A stretch of 64,000 nucleotides of DNA, taken from the NCBI RefSeq assembly GCF_049306965.1, contig NC_133183.1:24228501-24292500 (forward strand), given 5' to 3'. Source of the DNA: Danio rerio (Eukaryota; Chordata; Actinopteri; Cypriniformes; Danionidae). Made by a program: the position numbers and the translations under genes. This document shows, piece after piece, positions 1-14,696 of this stretch; position 1 is the first letter of the stretch; every line of letters starts with the position of its first letter. The notes under the pieces are model-generated. The model ran no database searches. It worked only from the letters and a program-made list of their open reading frames with translations, and was not told the DNA's origin.

Positions 1-186
1 AAAAGTTTTGGAAAATCAGAAAACTCGCAAAGTTTTGGAAAAGTCGTGGAAAACAGATATCTGCATACTTGAATATAGGTTAGTTGTCTGTACTGCTTTT
101 CTGTCCTTGGCTAATCACATAGTCTCACATTATTAGTTTGGTGTAAACATTATCTAAATAAATGTTACATAGATATAAATATAAAT

Positions 187-397
187 TGGGCGTTGCGGTG
201 TTGCAGTGGGTAGCACAATCGCCTCATTTGAAACAGCTAACAGCAAGAAGGCTGCTGTTTCAAGCTTCAGCTGGGGCATTTCTGTGTGGAGTTTGCATGT
301 TCTCCCTGTGTTGGCTTGGTTTTCCTCTGGGTGCTCCGGTTTCCCCCACAGTCCAAACACATGCGATACAGGTAAATTGAGTGAGCTAAAATTGTCC

Positions 398-398
<1 letters not shown>
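187..398 (+). repeat. DANA-type tRNA-derived SINE, 3' truncated
   Basis: The sequence has the tRNA-like head (GCAGTGGGTAGCAC) and the zebrafish DANA body blocks (GTGTGGAGTTTGCATGTTCTC, GTTTCCCCCACAGTCCAAA). It then runs straight into a (GT)n tract, and the usual GGATGTTTCCCAGAGATGGG block and 3' tail are missing. Open frames across it are repeat-derived, not genes. Confidence 0.9.

Positions 399-450
<52 letters not shown>
399..450. repeat. (GT)n microsatellite
   Basis: About 26 uninterrupted GT units follow directly after the truncated SINE body, a position where DANA copies normally carry a short GT-rich linker that has expanded here. Confidence 0.97.
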
Positions 451-453
<3 letters not shown>

Positions 454-2316
454 CACGCATATGTAAACATTGCATGAAACATTAGGTCATGAAAATTTAC
501 TTGAAAGTCTTGGAAAAATCATGGAATTTTAGTAGTTAAAATGTAAATGACTATGAACCCTGAATATAAAACTGACTGGGTTGAGATCTGGTATGTGGAG
601 GACATTTGAGTGTAGTGAACTCATTGTCATATTCAAGTAATCAGTTTGAGATGATTTGAGCATTGTGACATGGTGTGATCCTGCTGGAATGTAAAATCAC
701 AGGATCCATCCACTGTGGTCAAAACGCCAACCTGATTTCACCAAGTAGGGTATGTTTCTGGATTAACGTTATTGTTGCTCCAGGAACAACATTCCAATCA
801 GAATGATATGTTTACAGTTTATGTTTGACTTAGTTTAGACTTGCGGTTAGTTTTCTGCACTTCTACATGACTGTTTCCAGCTATTATTCCCTTCAGATTT
901 TGGGAATAATTTACAATTATGGTTGGATTTAGGGGTAGGGATTACATTTTAGAATAAATATGATGTTCCAGGATCAACATAGATGTTAATCCAGGATCAC
1001 ATCATACTTGCCAAAATCATGATGTGCGGGGTCAAAAAGGGATGAACATTAACCAGTACCTATGTAGGCTGTTGTAATTAAAAAAAGCTCAGATGCTACT
1101 AAAAAGGGACATAAACTGTGCAAAGAATACACCATTAGACCACAAACCCCCTCAAAGGGATTTAACTTATTTTTTTCTATTGACCACAAAAGAAAATCCG
1201 CTCGTTAAGTCATGACGTATGAAATACTGTTTCCGGGTCCAAGCCGCTACTCATTTGAATTGAGACAATATTCGTCTATGGCTACTTTTTAATCATATCA
1301 CACATTAAAGTGAATTTTATATACAATTATGGAGCGCACAACAGTCTCTGGACTTGTTGCTTCACAAACACCAAATTTTGAACAATTTATAAAAAATGCA
1401 TGACATTTTGGCCATCGGATATTAGGCATGGATATTTATATTGGGATCGTGAATTTTGAAAGTATTACAGTGCTTTGTAAACATTTATTATTACCATTTG
1501 ATGAGTCTCCCTATACAGTTTAATAAAGTGATTGGACCCAGACGCTGCTTTGCAAGACGTCACACTTAACCAGCTGATCGTTTGGAAAATGCTGCTAGCT
1601 GGCACTTTTTTTTCCTAGTCGGAAGTCGATGGATTCCAGCAACCAGCATTCTGCAAAAAAACTTCTTTTGTGTTCAACAGAAGAAACTAATAAAGCTTTA
1701 AAACCACATGAGGACAATAAATTATTATCTACAGCATAAACTATCTCTTTTACTATTGATAGAAGGTAGGATGGATCCACATCCACACTATGCCAAATTC
1801 TGACCCTACCATCTGAATTCTTTAGCAGAAATTTGAATCTGTCAAACCAGACAACATTTTACAAAGTTCTGTTGTCAAATTTTGTGAGGCTGTCAGAATA
1901 GTAGATGCAATTTCCTGTTTTTAGCTGACAGTGGTTGCACCTGATGTGGTTTTTGTCTGTTGTAGCACATCGCGTTCTCTAAAACTCTTACCGTTCAGAG
2001 ATTTACATTTTTTTAAAATCAAGCCACACTCAAAATGTGCAGCTCATGGAAATTAGCTATAGACATGCTCTCTTTCATTTGTCACGTTTTTTGTTTCCTT
2101 GATGTTAATTGTATTACATTCTGTAGGTCTCAGTATGATAAAATAATAATATATTTTATGTCTACTTTAATCCTGATTAAGAGATAAATGCAATTTTAGC
2201 AGAATCATTACCACAATATAAACATACACCCTACACAGTAATATATATTTGTTTTTGAAAAAAAATTTTTAATGTAGTCATGCATAACTTGTGTTTTTGT
2301 TTTGAAAAAAATGTAG

Positions 2317-6623
<4,307 letters not shown>

Positions 6624-8495
6624 CAAACCTTAACTGCTAAGTTATGTAATGTGTTGAATGCACTTCCCACATGTCCCTCTCATTCAACTAAAATGGATAT
6701 TAAAACATTCATTTAAATATTGTATGAAGGCTCTGATCTACACTCCTTAAAGTATTTCTTGTGGAAGAAAACTGCTTGATTAATATTCTCACAATGTAAT
6801 TTTATTTCTTATTGTATTTTTTTTATTATTATTTTACACTATATTTTCTACTATGAAGTGGTTTGAATTACAGACATTCTTACATTTTATGCCAGTAATC
6901 TATACATTGTTCACACTAAAAAAAGCAACCAGCTTTTGAATATGAAACATAGATTCATGGCTCTATAATAATTTAACAATTAGTTACATTGTCTATGATT
7001 TATACTTTTAATATTATTTAATAATAATTAGTTACTTTGTCCATGTCACTGAAATAAATGTAACATCTTTCATAGACTTCCCTTGTTTTACTGAACTTTC
7101 TAATTGGGTGAGCTATAGAGTTATTCACTCAAATCATGCTACAGTATATCAAGTTTATATAAATATGCAAGGTATTTGACTGCTAGTACATAAGAACATC
7201 TAATGTCTCTGAATTCAAAACATCTACAGGGGTCAAAGATAAAAAGGGTTTTCCGTCACTAAAACAAAAGTGTAATACACTTGAATTAGTTTATATACAT
7301 TAGAGTGTTTCCTGTTTAATTAAAATTAATTTGACTTGGATGACTTAATCAAACAAGTAATCTTACAGTTTCACCTACTAAAACGTCATTCGATTTCACC
7401 ATTATACCCAAAAATCTTGTCAATTGCTTTTTAGAACAAAACTCATTCTATTTTTTTTATAATTTATATATCAGTACAGACCAAAAAGCATAAATTAGTT
7501 TGTCATTTTAAACCTTTATAGATTATTACTCTCACAGAATTTGACCCAGTGGTCAGCAATACGTGTTTATTCATTTAAAAATGATAAACTTCTGCACGAT
7601 CACTTTAAATATTTTAATAATTAGGGGTCAGAACTTGTTGTTTAATACATTTATTTTACACTTAATAGAAAAGAAACATTATTTCACACATATTTTGACC
7701 TTTTTATTTTCACAAATGTGACCCTGGACAACAAAACCATTCATAGGAATACATTTATAAAAACTGAAACCTACATCACATGACTAGATAAGCTTTCTGC
7801 TGATGTATTTGGTATGATATTACCATATTTGGCTAAGATACAACTGGTTTAAAAGATTTAAATATTGAGAAATTCACCTTTAACATTGTCTGAAAGTTCT
7901 TAGCAGTGCATATTACTAATCACAAATTAAGTTTTGATATAATTATGGAAGGAAATGTGCAAAATGTTTTCAGAGAACATGGTCTTTCTTTACTTAATTT
8001 TCTAGTGATTTTTGACATTGCATTTTGACTATTTCCAAAAATAAACCTGTGCCACATCCAGGTCAGATTCACAAACATTATTTAAAACATCAAAGTAGAC
8101 ACTTTATTTGCTTGTAATGTATTTTCTGCATATATAAAATTCTCTGTTAAGGCAATTTGATGCAAATACTAAAATGGCACATCATTGACTATCAATAGTA
8201 GAAGTTATTAGTCTCATAATTCTACCACAGTTACTATTTTTAAAATGTACATTCACCAATAATTGAATGAACTCTTAGGATTAGATTTGATCCAGTGTTT
8301 GTTTGTGCCTGTGGAGCACATGAATGCTTCGGGTTTGGTTACAGATCAGATGTCTGGCTGACTCAGGAAATGTAAAGAGGAGGAGAGAACGTCTGTAAGA
8401 GATAGAAGCACGACTCTGTCTCTTAGGACAGTCCATCATGCCACATCACACCGACAGCAGACTGTTTTACTAAAAATACTTATATATTTTCAAAA
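6624..8495. other. lrrc47 3' UTR and intergenic DNA
   Basis: The first ~450 bases are 3' UTR of lrrc47 up to the AATAAA at 7053-7058. From about 7080 to 8260 the sequence is AT-rich with no repeat or coding signal that I recognise. Roughly 8260-8495 is probably the promoter and 5' UTR of the following gene. No TATA box could be assigned with confidence. Confidence 0.5.
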
Positions 8496-9341
8496 ATGAC
8501 CCAGAAGAATGACATTTGGGACCGCAGGATGAGATGGAGAAGCGGATCTAGCAAAACTTCTTATAGCATCCCAGAAAACTTCAATAGGCTTGAAACGTTG
8601 AAGACCAACTCATCGATTTGCTTGGAGTTGTTTGGAATGAATGGATCCTACAGTTCATCAACAGAGAAACTACTCAGCAATGAAATCAATCAAAACTGCA
8701 CTCCTCAGAAGATTTTAATGTCGAAGGGAAACAATGGCAGGGCTTTGGCCAAGAGTAACTCGCTTCCTCCTATTTACAGCCCAAGATTATCCACCGTCTC
8801 AATGTCTAGTGCAAAAACCTGCACGCCAAGCCATGGAGATGGATGTCAGGAGAAGAAAGCCAATATCTTGTCCACCAGTGTAAGGATGGACAAGGCATTG
8901 TTTAGCAGACAAAAGCATGGACGTCAGCGGACAGCAGCCGCCCAGAGGATCTGCAACAGACTGGCTGTCTGTAATGACACGGTTCAGATTCAACACCAAA
9001 ACCTAAGACAGGACAGTTTGAAGATTTATGATCCATCAGCAGGACCTCTGGCTTTAGAGTCTAATAACATCTGTGCCAATGATAGGAATGAACTGAAGGA
9101 CTCAGCGAGTGTTTGTAAGAGCAGATCAGAGCCGTCACTGTCCGATTCAGCTATTGAAATGGAAAACGATAAAAATGAAATGATGGACATTGTGGAGGAC
9201 GAGTATTATACTAACCAAAGGATCACGGCGTGGATTGTGAAAGTAAATGCAAGCTTGTTTTCACCATCGAAGGATGAGATTGAGCAAACACTAGAAGAGC
9301 AGGATGTGGATACTATTAAAATAATCTATGACCAGGACTGA
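8496..9341 (+). CDS. Uncharacterised 281-residue single-exon protein
   Basis: An uninterrupted ATG-to-TGA frame of 281 codons, by far the longest ORF in the window, followed by a poly(A) signal AATAAA at 9510-9515. I do not recognise the family. The protein is hydrophilic with no signal peptide or membrane segment. The first ~230 residues are rich in Ser, Asn, Lys and Gln and look mostly disordered, with a basic start (residues 8-16, WDRRMRWRS) and a proline stretch near 92 (SLPPIYSPR). A phosphosite-like SRSEPSLSDSA lies near 206. The last ~50 residues look folded: an acidic helix (DIVEDEYYTN), then ITAWIVKVNASLF and an acidic EIEQTLEEQDVD end. Codon use is unbiased and no transposon motif is seen, so it is probably a host gene of the lrrc47-smim1 neighbourhood. 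An upstream non-coding exon cannot be excluded, because an AG acceptor-like site lies near 8344. Confidence 0.75.
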   Translation: MTQKNDIWDRRMRWRSGSSKTSYSIPENFNRLETLKTNSSICLELFGMNGSYSSSTEKLLSNEINQNCTPQKILMSKGNNGRALAKSNSLPPIYSPRLSTVSMSSAKTCTPSHGDGCQEKKANILSTSVRMDKALFSRQKHGRQRTAAAQRICNRLAVCNDTVQIQHQNLRQDSLKIYDPSAGPLALESNNICANDRNELKDSASVCKSRSEPSLSDSAIEMENDKNEMMDIVEDEYYTNQRITAWIVKVNASLFSPSKDEIEQTLEEQDVDTIKIIYDQD

Positions 9342-9757
9342 TGTAGGATGTAATGTTAATTATTAATAGTGTAAAATGATGTTCATGTCATTATCATTAG
9401 TTAAATGAGTTAGGTGTCATTTTTGCTATCAAGATGTCTTAGTATAGCATTCAAAATTTGGAGACATTTCTGCTTGTATATGCCTTATATTTATCCAGGC
9501 AACTTGATCAATAAATGCATTATTGTAAACATATTGTAACACTAAGATTGTGAATCTTATTACTATTTTAAATGTTTTTTTATATATATATATAATATAA
9601 TTAATTTATTCTTGCAGTGGTAAAGCTGAACATTCAGCAGAAATCCTTCCATTTCACTTGATTTATAAATTGACATGTTGAAAACAGTTGTGCTGCTTAA
9701 TATTTCTTAATCGTTAAAACTTTGATGCATTGGATTCTTTGAATATTAAAGGACTAA

Positions 9758-10019
9758 TATAAAGGCTGCCCAAAAATGAAAATTACGTAATTTATTCTTC
9801 CTAATATAGTTTAAAAACCTTATTATGAGTTTTTCTCTTTTGTTGAACACAAAACTAGATTAAAAATGCTGGTTAGTGGCACCCATCAACTTCCTTAGTA
9901 TGAAAACAATCTATTATAGGTGTCAGCGGGTGCTTCAACTCCATTCAAATTGTTGTATTAACAAGTAAAGGTTGAGTAAATTATGTTAGAATATTCATTT
10001 TTGGATGAAATATCCCTTT
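9758..10019 (+). repeat. Dispersed palindromic MITE (AGGGATAGTT family)
   Basis: Matches the family by the CCAAAAATGAAAATT start, the TTGTTGAACACAAAA block and the end ATTCATTTTTGGATGAAATA followed by TCCCTTT. It is diverged from the palindromic consensus and therefore old. It lies in the spacer between the 281-codon gene and smim1. Confidence 0.7.
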
Positions 10020-10024
10020 AAGTT

Positions 10025-10222
10025 CACTGTAAAAATGCTGGGTTCCACACAATTCCTTCATGTTTTCCCAACACAAATCAATTAACTTAATGGTTTTTAC
10101 AAATGTAAATGGATTAAACATAAAACAATTAATTTTCCCCACTAAAAACTTAAGAATTGTGTTGTTTAAACTTATTTTAAATAAGTAGCTTGAACAAGCA
10201 GCAAAGGTAATTTTTTTCAGTG
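10025..10222. mobile_element. Short non-autonomous DNA element with CACTG termini
   Basis: Begins CACTGTAAAAA and ends TTTTTTTCAGTG, inverted termini enclosing a 198-bp body with the CTGGGTTCCACACAA block common in zebrafish. The CACTG termini are suggestive of the CACTA/EnSpm superfamily, but no clear 3-bp target-site duplication is visible, so that assignment is tentative. Confidence 0.55.
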
Positions 10223-10639
10223 TTAAAGCATTTATTTAAAATAGAAATGCTTTTTAACCCTAAAAACATGTTTCTCCTACTTTTGATCAATTACTAATTC
10301 ATCCATGCAAAATAAAATGATTTGATTTTATCGAAAAACTTACTGACCCCAAACAATTGAATGTAAGTGTAAATTAATGTTGATTTTTATTTTACGAATG
10401 CCTGTTTAATGTTAAAGCATTAACTAAAGCTTGAGCTTTAGAGTTTTATTTATTATTATTATTTAATTATTGATATTTATTCATGATTATAATTATTCAG
10501 ATATTATTTTGCTTTATTGCTATAATAAAAAAATTATATAGACTAATGTGATAGCTATAATACACTTCGATATGAGATTGTCTTTCAAAATAGAGATTGT
10601 ATCTTTTAAATTGAAAGATTTCATTAAGAATAGCACTCA

Positions 10640-10900
10640 AAAATTGCAATTACGTCACCATTTTCTCACTCTTGTCTTATTCCAAACCAAATCAGTTTTG
10701 AACACAAAAGAAGATATTTTGAAGAATGATGAAAACCGGTAACCATTGACATTCACAGTAGGAAAAACGAATACTGTGGAAGTCAATGGTTACCAACATA
10801 TTTCAACACTCAGTTGTGTTGAACAGAACAAAGAAACTAAAACTGGTTTGAAACAAGTCAAGAATGAAAGAACAAGTCATAAATGATGACAGTGCATTAA
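10640..10900. repeat. Palindromic MITE (AGGGATAGTT family)
   Basis: The two arms are complementary: GGTAACCATTGACATTCACA on the left is answered by TGGAAGTCAATGGTTACC on the right, and GAACACAAAAGAAGATATTT by its partner in the right arm. Better preserved than the copy at 9758. Confidence 0.8.
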
Positions 10901-11092
10901 TTTTGAGTCTTAACATGTTTTTTCTTATTAAAAATTAGAAATTAGTCATTTTTTAAAGTTAAGTGATTCTGTGTAGCACATTTAAACAAAATAAAAGCTA
11001 AATATTAGTATAGTTTAAAAAATCTAATTCACTTTGCAAATAACAACCAGTTTTCTTTCCAATATCTCATTATTTATCAGTACAGAGAGTTC

Positions 11093-11428
11093 TTATCCAC
11101 ATTGGTGAACGTAGAACCCTGTGATGTATCCAGCAATGTAAATGACAACCATCACTGTCAACGATGCTGCTATTTTGAACATGATGACCAGCCGTCCAGT
11201 GAACACTCTGTTGTAGATTCTGTATAGGGTACAGATGTGATTGACACAATATGTTGACTCCAATCACAACCTGAGTAACAGAACTGTTTATTTTTTAGTC
11301 ATCTTGAATTTAAATCCATATAGAGAAGACTCTTACCCAAGCAGTCTGGAGCGTGATTGTGGTTCTTGTAAGGTAATGTTATCTTCACTCCAGCGGTTAT
11401 ATTGAACACTGGCCCCATTGGACTCCAT
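11093..11428 (-). CDS. smim1: Small integral membrane protein 1 (Vel antigen orthologue)
   Basis: Two exons on the minus strand. Exon 1 runs from ATG at 11428 down to 11337 (donor GTAAGA) and exon 2 from 11219 (acceptor CTATACAG) down to the stop at 11093-11095, giving 72 residues. The N-terminal part has VQYNRWSEDN, matching the human HYSRWED segment. Exon 2 gives IYNRVFTGRL, a hydrophobic membrane helix MFKIAASLTVMVVIYIAGY and the end ITGFYVHQCG, matching human LGYLTGYYVHKCK including the penultimate cysteine. Human SMIM1 is a red-cell membrane protein with a cytoplasmic N-terminus that carries the Vel blood group, and its near-terminal cysteine is implicated in dimerisation. The human gene is also adjacent to LRRC47, which supports orthology. 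An AG acceptor just upstream of the ATG (about 11450) implies a non-coding first exon; a candidate is at 12306. The gene is easily missed because both exons are short. Confidence 0.9.
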
Positions 11429-12305
11429 TTCCAGCTCTCTGCTGCCCCTAAAAGTCAACTACAAAGAAAAGACATACAGAAGAGGAGCTATTAGCAATCT
11501 AATACAGCAATAATAATGTCTGCTATAGTTTTAAGTTATATGTTCATGGCTTTATTACCAGACAGTCATTTATTTCTGGTGATGAATTGGCTGAAAAGTG
11601 AATCATTCAAAGAGTTAATGAATAAAACAAAGCAGTTAATATCAGTGACTGAAGTCCATTTTAAGTGGAGTAACAGGTATATGTTTAGTTTGTGTTCATA
11701 TTTCATGCTTCACTCCTTAATATATTTGATAGTTTGTTTGCATTAAAAAACAATATACTGTTGCTTTATACCATTTTGAAGGATGTAAACAATAACAATG
11801 GCCCCAACGTATTTCCTGTTTTACATTTTTAATTTCTATAGTTTCTGAGAATGCAAAAAACATATTAATAAACTTAACATTATGATTAAAGTTATGATTG
11901 AATTGTGTCTAGTTAATGTTAGCTTGAAAACAAGCAGAAAATGTTCATGCACCAATAACATAATCACGTTGAAATGGTCGACACATGTTCAGTCACCAAA
12001 TCCATGTCAGACCTTCAGAATAAAACTGAAAAAGTTAAAGCTGCAATACTAAATCTGCTTCAAAAACTAAATATAAATTCAAAGTTTAAGCTCAAAATGA
12101 AAGTAGTAGCCAACATAAAGCTACTTGCTACTTTTCCCAGACAGCATAAAGTTTTATCTAGTTGTCTCTGAAATTGCTGAAAACAAAAACTGCATTTGTT
12201 ATTACTGACACAAGTTACTTTTTGGATTGATTGTCTATTATGATATGATTTCCTGGCTTAAACTTTAAATTGGTGAGTGTAGTAAAGCATAATCTGAATA
12301 CTCAC

Positions 12306-12400
12306 AGGTTGTCAGGACATCAGCTCTGCAGTCAGTCAGATCCTTAGACTTTGACTTTGCTTATGTGTGTCATTCTTTAAAAGCGGAGGGTCTGTGAGAT
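12306..12400 (-). promoter_or_regulatory. Candidate non-coding first exon and core promoter of smim1
   Basis: On the minus strand the sequence ends in a good donor (CAACCT then GTGAGT at 12305-12300) and is preceded by a TTTTAAAG box near 12380 that could act as a TATA-like element. Joined to the acceptor near 11450 it would give a spliced 5' UTR for smim1, as in mammals. This is inferred from splice signals alone. Confidence 0.35.
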
Positions 12401-12555
12401 CATTAAGCTAAACCTTTGATCACTGCCAGACATAAATAAATCCCTAAACTACATCCTGCGTCTGAGGGGGGACTCCAGTTATTCCTGGAGTGTTGTTGAG
12501 AGCCACTTATAGATTAAAGTTTGCAGATGCTTCAATACTTTAAATTAGATTGCCC

Positions 12556-12561
<6 letters not shown>

Positions 12562-12640
<79 letters not shown>
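12562..12640. repeat. (TA)n microsatellite
   Basis: About 40 perfect TA units. Open frames coding alternating Ile-Tyr here are artefacts. Confidence 0.97.
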
Positions 12641-12641
<1 letters not shown>

Positions 12642-12899
12642 CGATTATTGTATTGATTGTATTGATTACGTATTTTATGTAAAACATTGCAGTACAACTA
12701 GTTTTATTTTCTTTTGTATGGCAACCACCTCTACTGCAAGTGAATTTATACCAAGAGCTAACAACTTGTAACACAGTATACTGGGTAAACTTTTGTAGTT
12801 TTATAGTTTTATACTGCAACTATTTACTTGTATATTTATTAAGTGAAGTTATCACAGATAGTTTACTATTTGTACACTATCTTAGAGCACAGGTGTCAA

Positions 12900-13051
12900 A
12901 CTCTGTTTAGTTCCAACCATAATTAAACACACTTAATCAAACTAACTGAGTCCTTCAGGTTTGTTTTAAACCTACAGGTAAGTGTGTTGGAGCAGGGTTA
13001 AACTAACTGTGCAGGGCGGCGGCCCTCCAGGAACTGAGTTTGACACCCCTG
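12900..13051. mobile_element. 152-bp non-autonomous hAT element
   Basis: Inverted termini CAGGTGTCAAACTC and GAGTTTGACACCCCTG, with the typical interior (TTAGTTCCAACC, GCCCTCCAGGAACTG). No exact 8-bp target-site duplication was seen, so it is probably old. Confidence 0.75.
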
Positions 13052-13384
13052 TATTAGTTAACTATATGTTCTTATTTAGGTATTTACTTTACACTTATTA
13101 AATATACCTTTATCTGTCGTTTTGATCTATTTTAATTCTAGTTTCTATTTCCAGTTTCAATCATTTTCTTCACTCTGACAAGCAATTTCTTTCACTCTCA
13201 CTCACAAATTGTTGTTATAACATAAACCTAAACATGTTGGTTTAGCTGCAATACATAGGCAATTAGGTAAAAGAGTTTTAATGATTTATTGAAAGAGTAA
13301 ACACAACTACTAGTCAAGTGTATTTAGAATATGTACTATGAACAATATGATTTATTTAGATTATCTGTCATTTAAAGTCTTTAT

Positions 13385-13919
13385 ACCCAGGTAGCAAAGA
13401 ATTCTGCCCCAAATTTGGCATAAATCTGGCACAGCAGGCATTCATCCGGCACTGGCATACAGCATGTGGGCCAAACATAGGCCTGGCTTGGCAGAGGTGG
13501 CACTGTTTTTAAGGCGGCACACAATATTTGGGCCAGATGTTAAAAATTGTTATGTGGGTCATGAAAGGTTGGCTTATCTTGTACCACTTTTAGAATACAT
13601 TTATTTTAAAATAAAGAAAAAAATTCGGCCAATCAGGTTGCTTTAAGATAAAGCACACCTATAGCACGCCTAAAGCACAATAATTCCTGGGTTTATCAGT
13701 TTCATTGCAGTCGTGACACATCAACAAATCTGGCCCAGTTTAGGCTCAGTTATGGGTTATTAACTTGGCTGAGACTTGGCCCAGATATGGTCCATGTTTG
13801 GTCCTTGTCTGTAATCCAGACTTGGTCCAGTCATGTATCGTAAATCACTGCGGCATGGGGGCCATCAAAAGCTGATTGTGTGGGCCAGAGCTGGGCCAGA
13901 GACACTTTGCTATATGGGT
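13385..13919. mobile_element. TIR element with CCCAG-TAGCAAAG termini
   Basis: Left end ACCCAGGTAGCAAAG and right end CTTTGCTATATGGGT are inverted repeats, and the interior is full of GGCCCAG/TCTGGCC words on opposite strands. The termini resemble those of the 4.35-kb element at 40588-44937 (CCCAGATAGCA), so this may be a short internally deleted relative. The superfamily is not assigned. Confidence 0.7.
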
Positions 13920-14370
13920 AGTTTTCCTTTTTTGTAATTTATGCTCTTCTCATATTTCTACATAAAAGAGTATAAACAGAATGTGCATTTTTACATTTTC
14001 TTTCAAATGCTTTTTTATAGAGGTTACGAGTCAACTAATTTAGTCTAGTACATACTTTTCTAATAGGGACACTTTGCAATAATTATACAAGCATAATGCT
14101 TTTGTCTAATGATAGAGTCCTTGTTTCTTGCAGAATATGAAAGTAACTTTATGTTTTCAAAACTCAAAGAAGGTATTATCAAATTAGGCTGGATCTGGAA
14201 TATCGTCAGTTATTTTGGGATAAGATTATTCTCCGATTGATGAAGTGGAAGAAGTCATTTTATTTTTGAACAACGCTCCAAAATAGTAGGGAGAAGTATG
14301 CTTCTTTCACGCTGGTCTGTAACTCGGCATAAAGGAAGAAGAAGAAGCAGTTGTTGTTTTTTGTATTCAT

Positions 14371-14412
14371 CCATTTCAGTAGGTGGCAGTAGATGCCAGA
14401 AAGCCCTTCTTG
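14371..14412 (+). promoter_or_regulatory. GGTGGC motif upstream of mad2l2, CTCF-like
   Basis: CAGTAGGTGGCAGT fits a CTCF core. The longer word GGTGGCAGTAGATGCCAGAAAGC also parallels motifs at 25041 and 41094. It lies 316 bp before the mad2l2 start codon, in the likely promoter or first exon. Confidence 0.4.
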
Positions 14413-14696
14413 CTACATATCTTTTCAACTACAGAATACAGAAGAATATTGTAAACATCTTACAAAGATCACACATTTTTTGCACACTGGATTGTTTATT
14501 ACATGTAGGCTTGTGTACTGTTTATTTGCGTATTTAAGACTTTTTTCCAACAAGTGTATTGCAATAATATATTCCCGAAAGACGTTTTATATTCATTATT
14601 GAATACGAAACTCTCCTGACGAATTCTGGAGCAACCATGCACCATCGCTGATGTTTTCAATGCGAGGTTGTTGCACTTAATTTGGGGTATTTCAGT

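Larger units (their letters stand above)
1..2316. other. Intronic/upstream sequence of lrrc47 with repeats
   Basis: No coding exon could be supported before the acceptor ending at 2316. The stretch holds a DANA-type SINE and a (GT)n tract near the left end. An imperfect inverted relation (a GTCCAAGCCGCTAC-like block near 1238 and its complement near 1535) suggests an old non-autonomous DNA element around 1140-1570. The remainder is AT-rich with no recognisable feature. Exons coding the N-terminal leucine-rich repeats of LRRC47 must lie to the left of the window. Confidence 0.5.
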
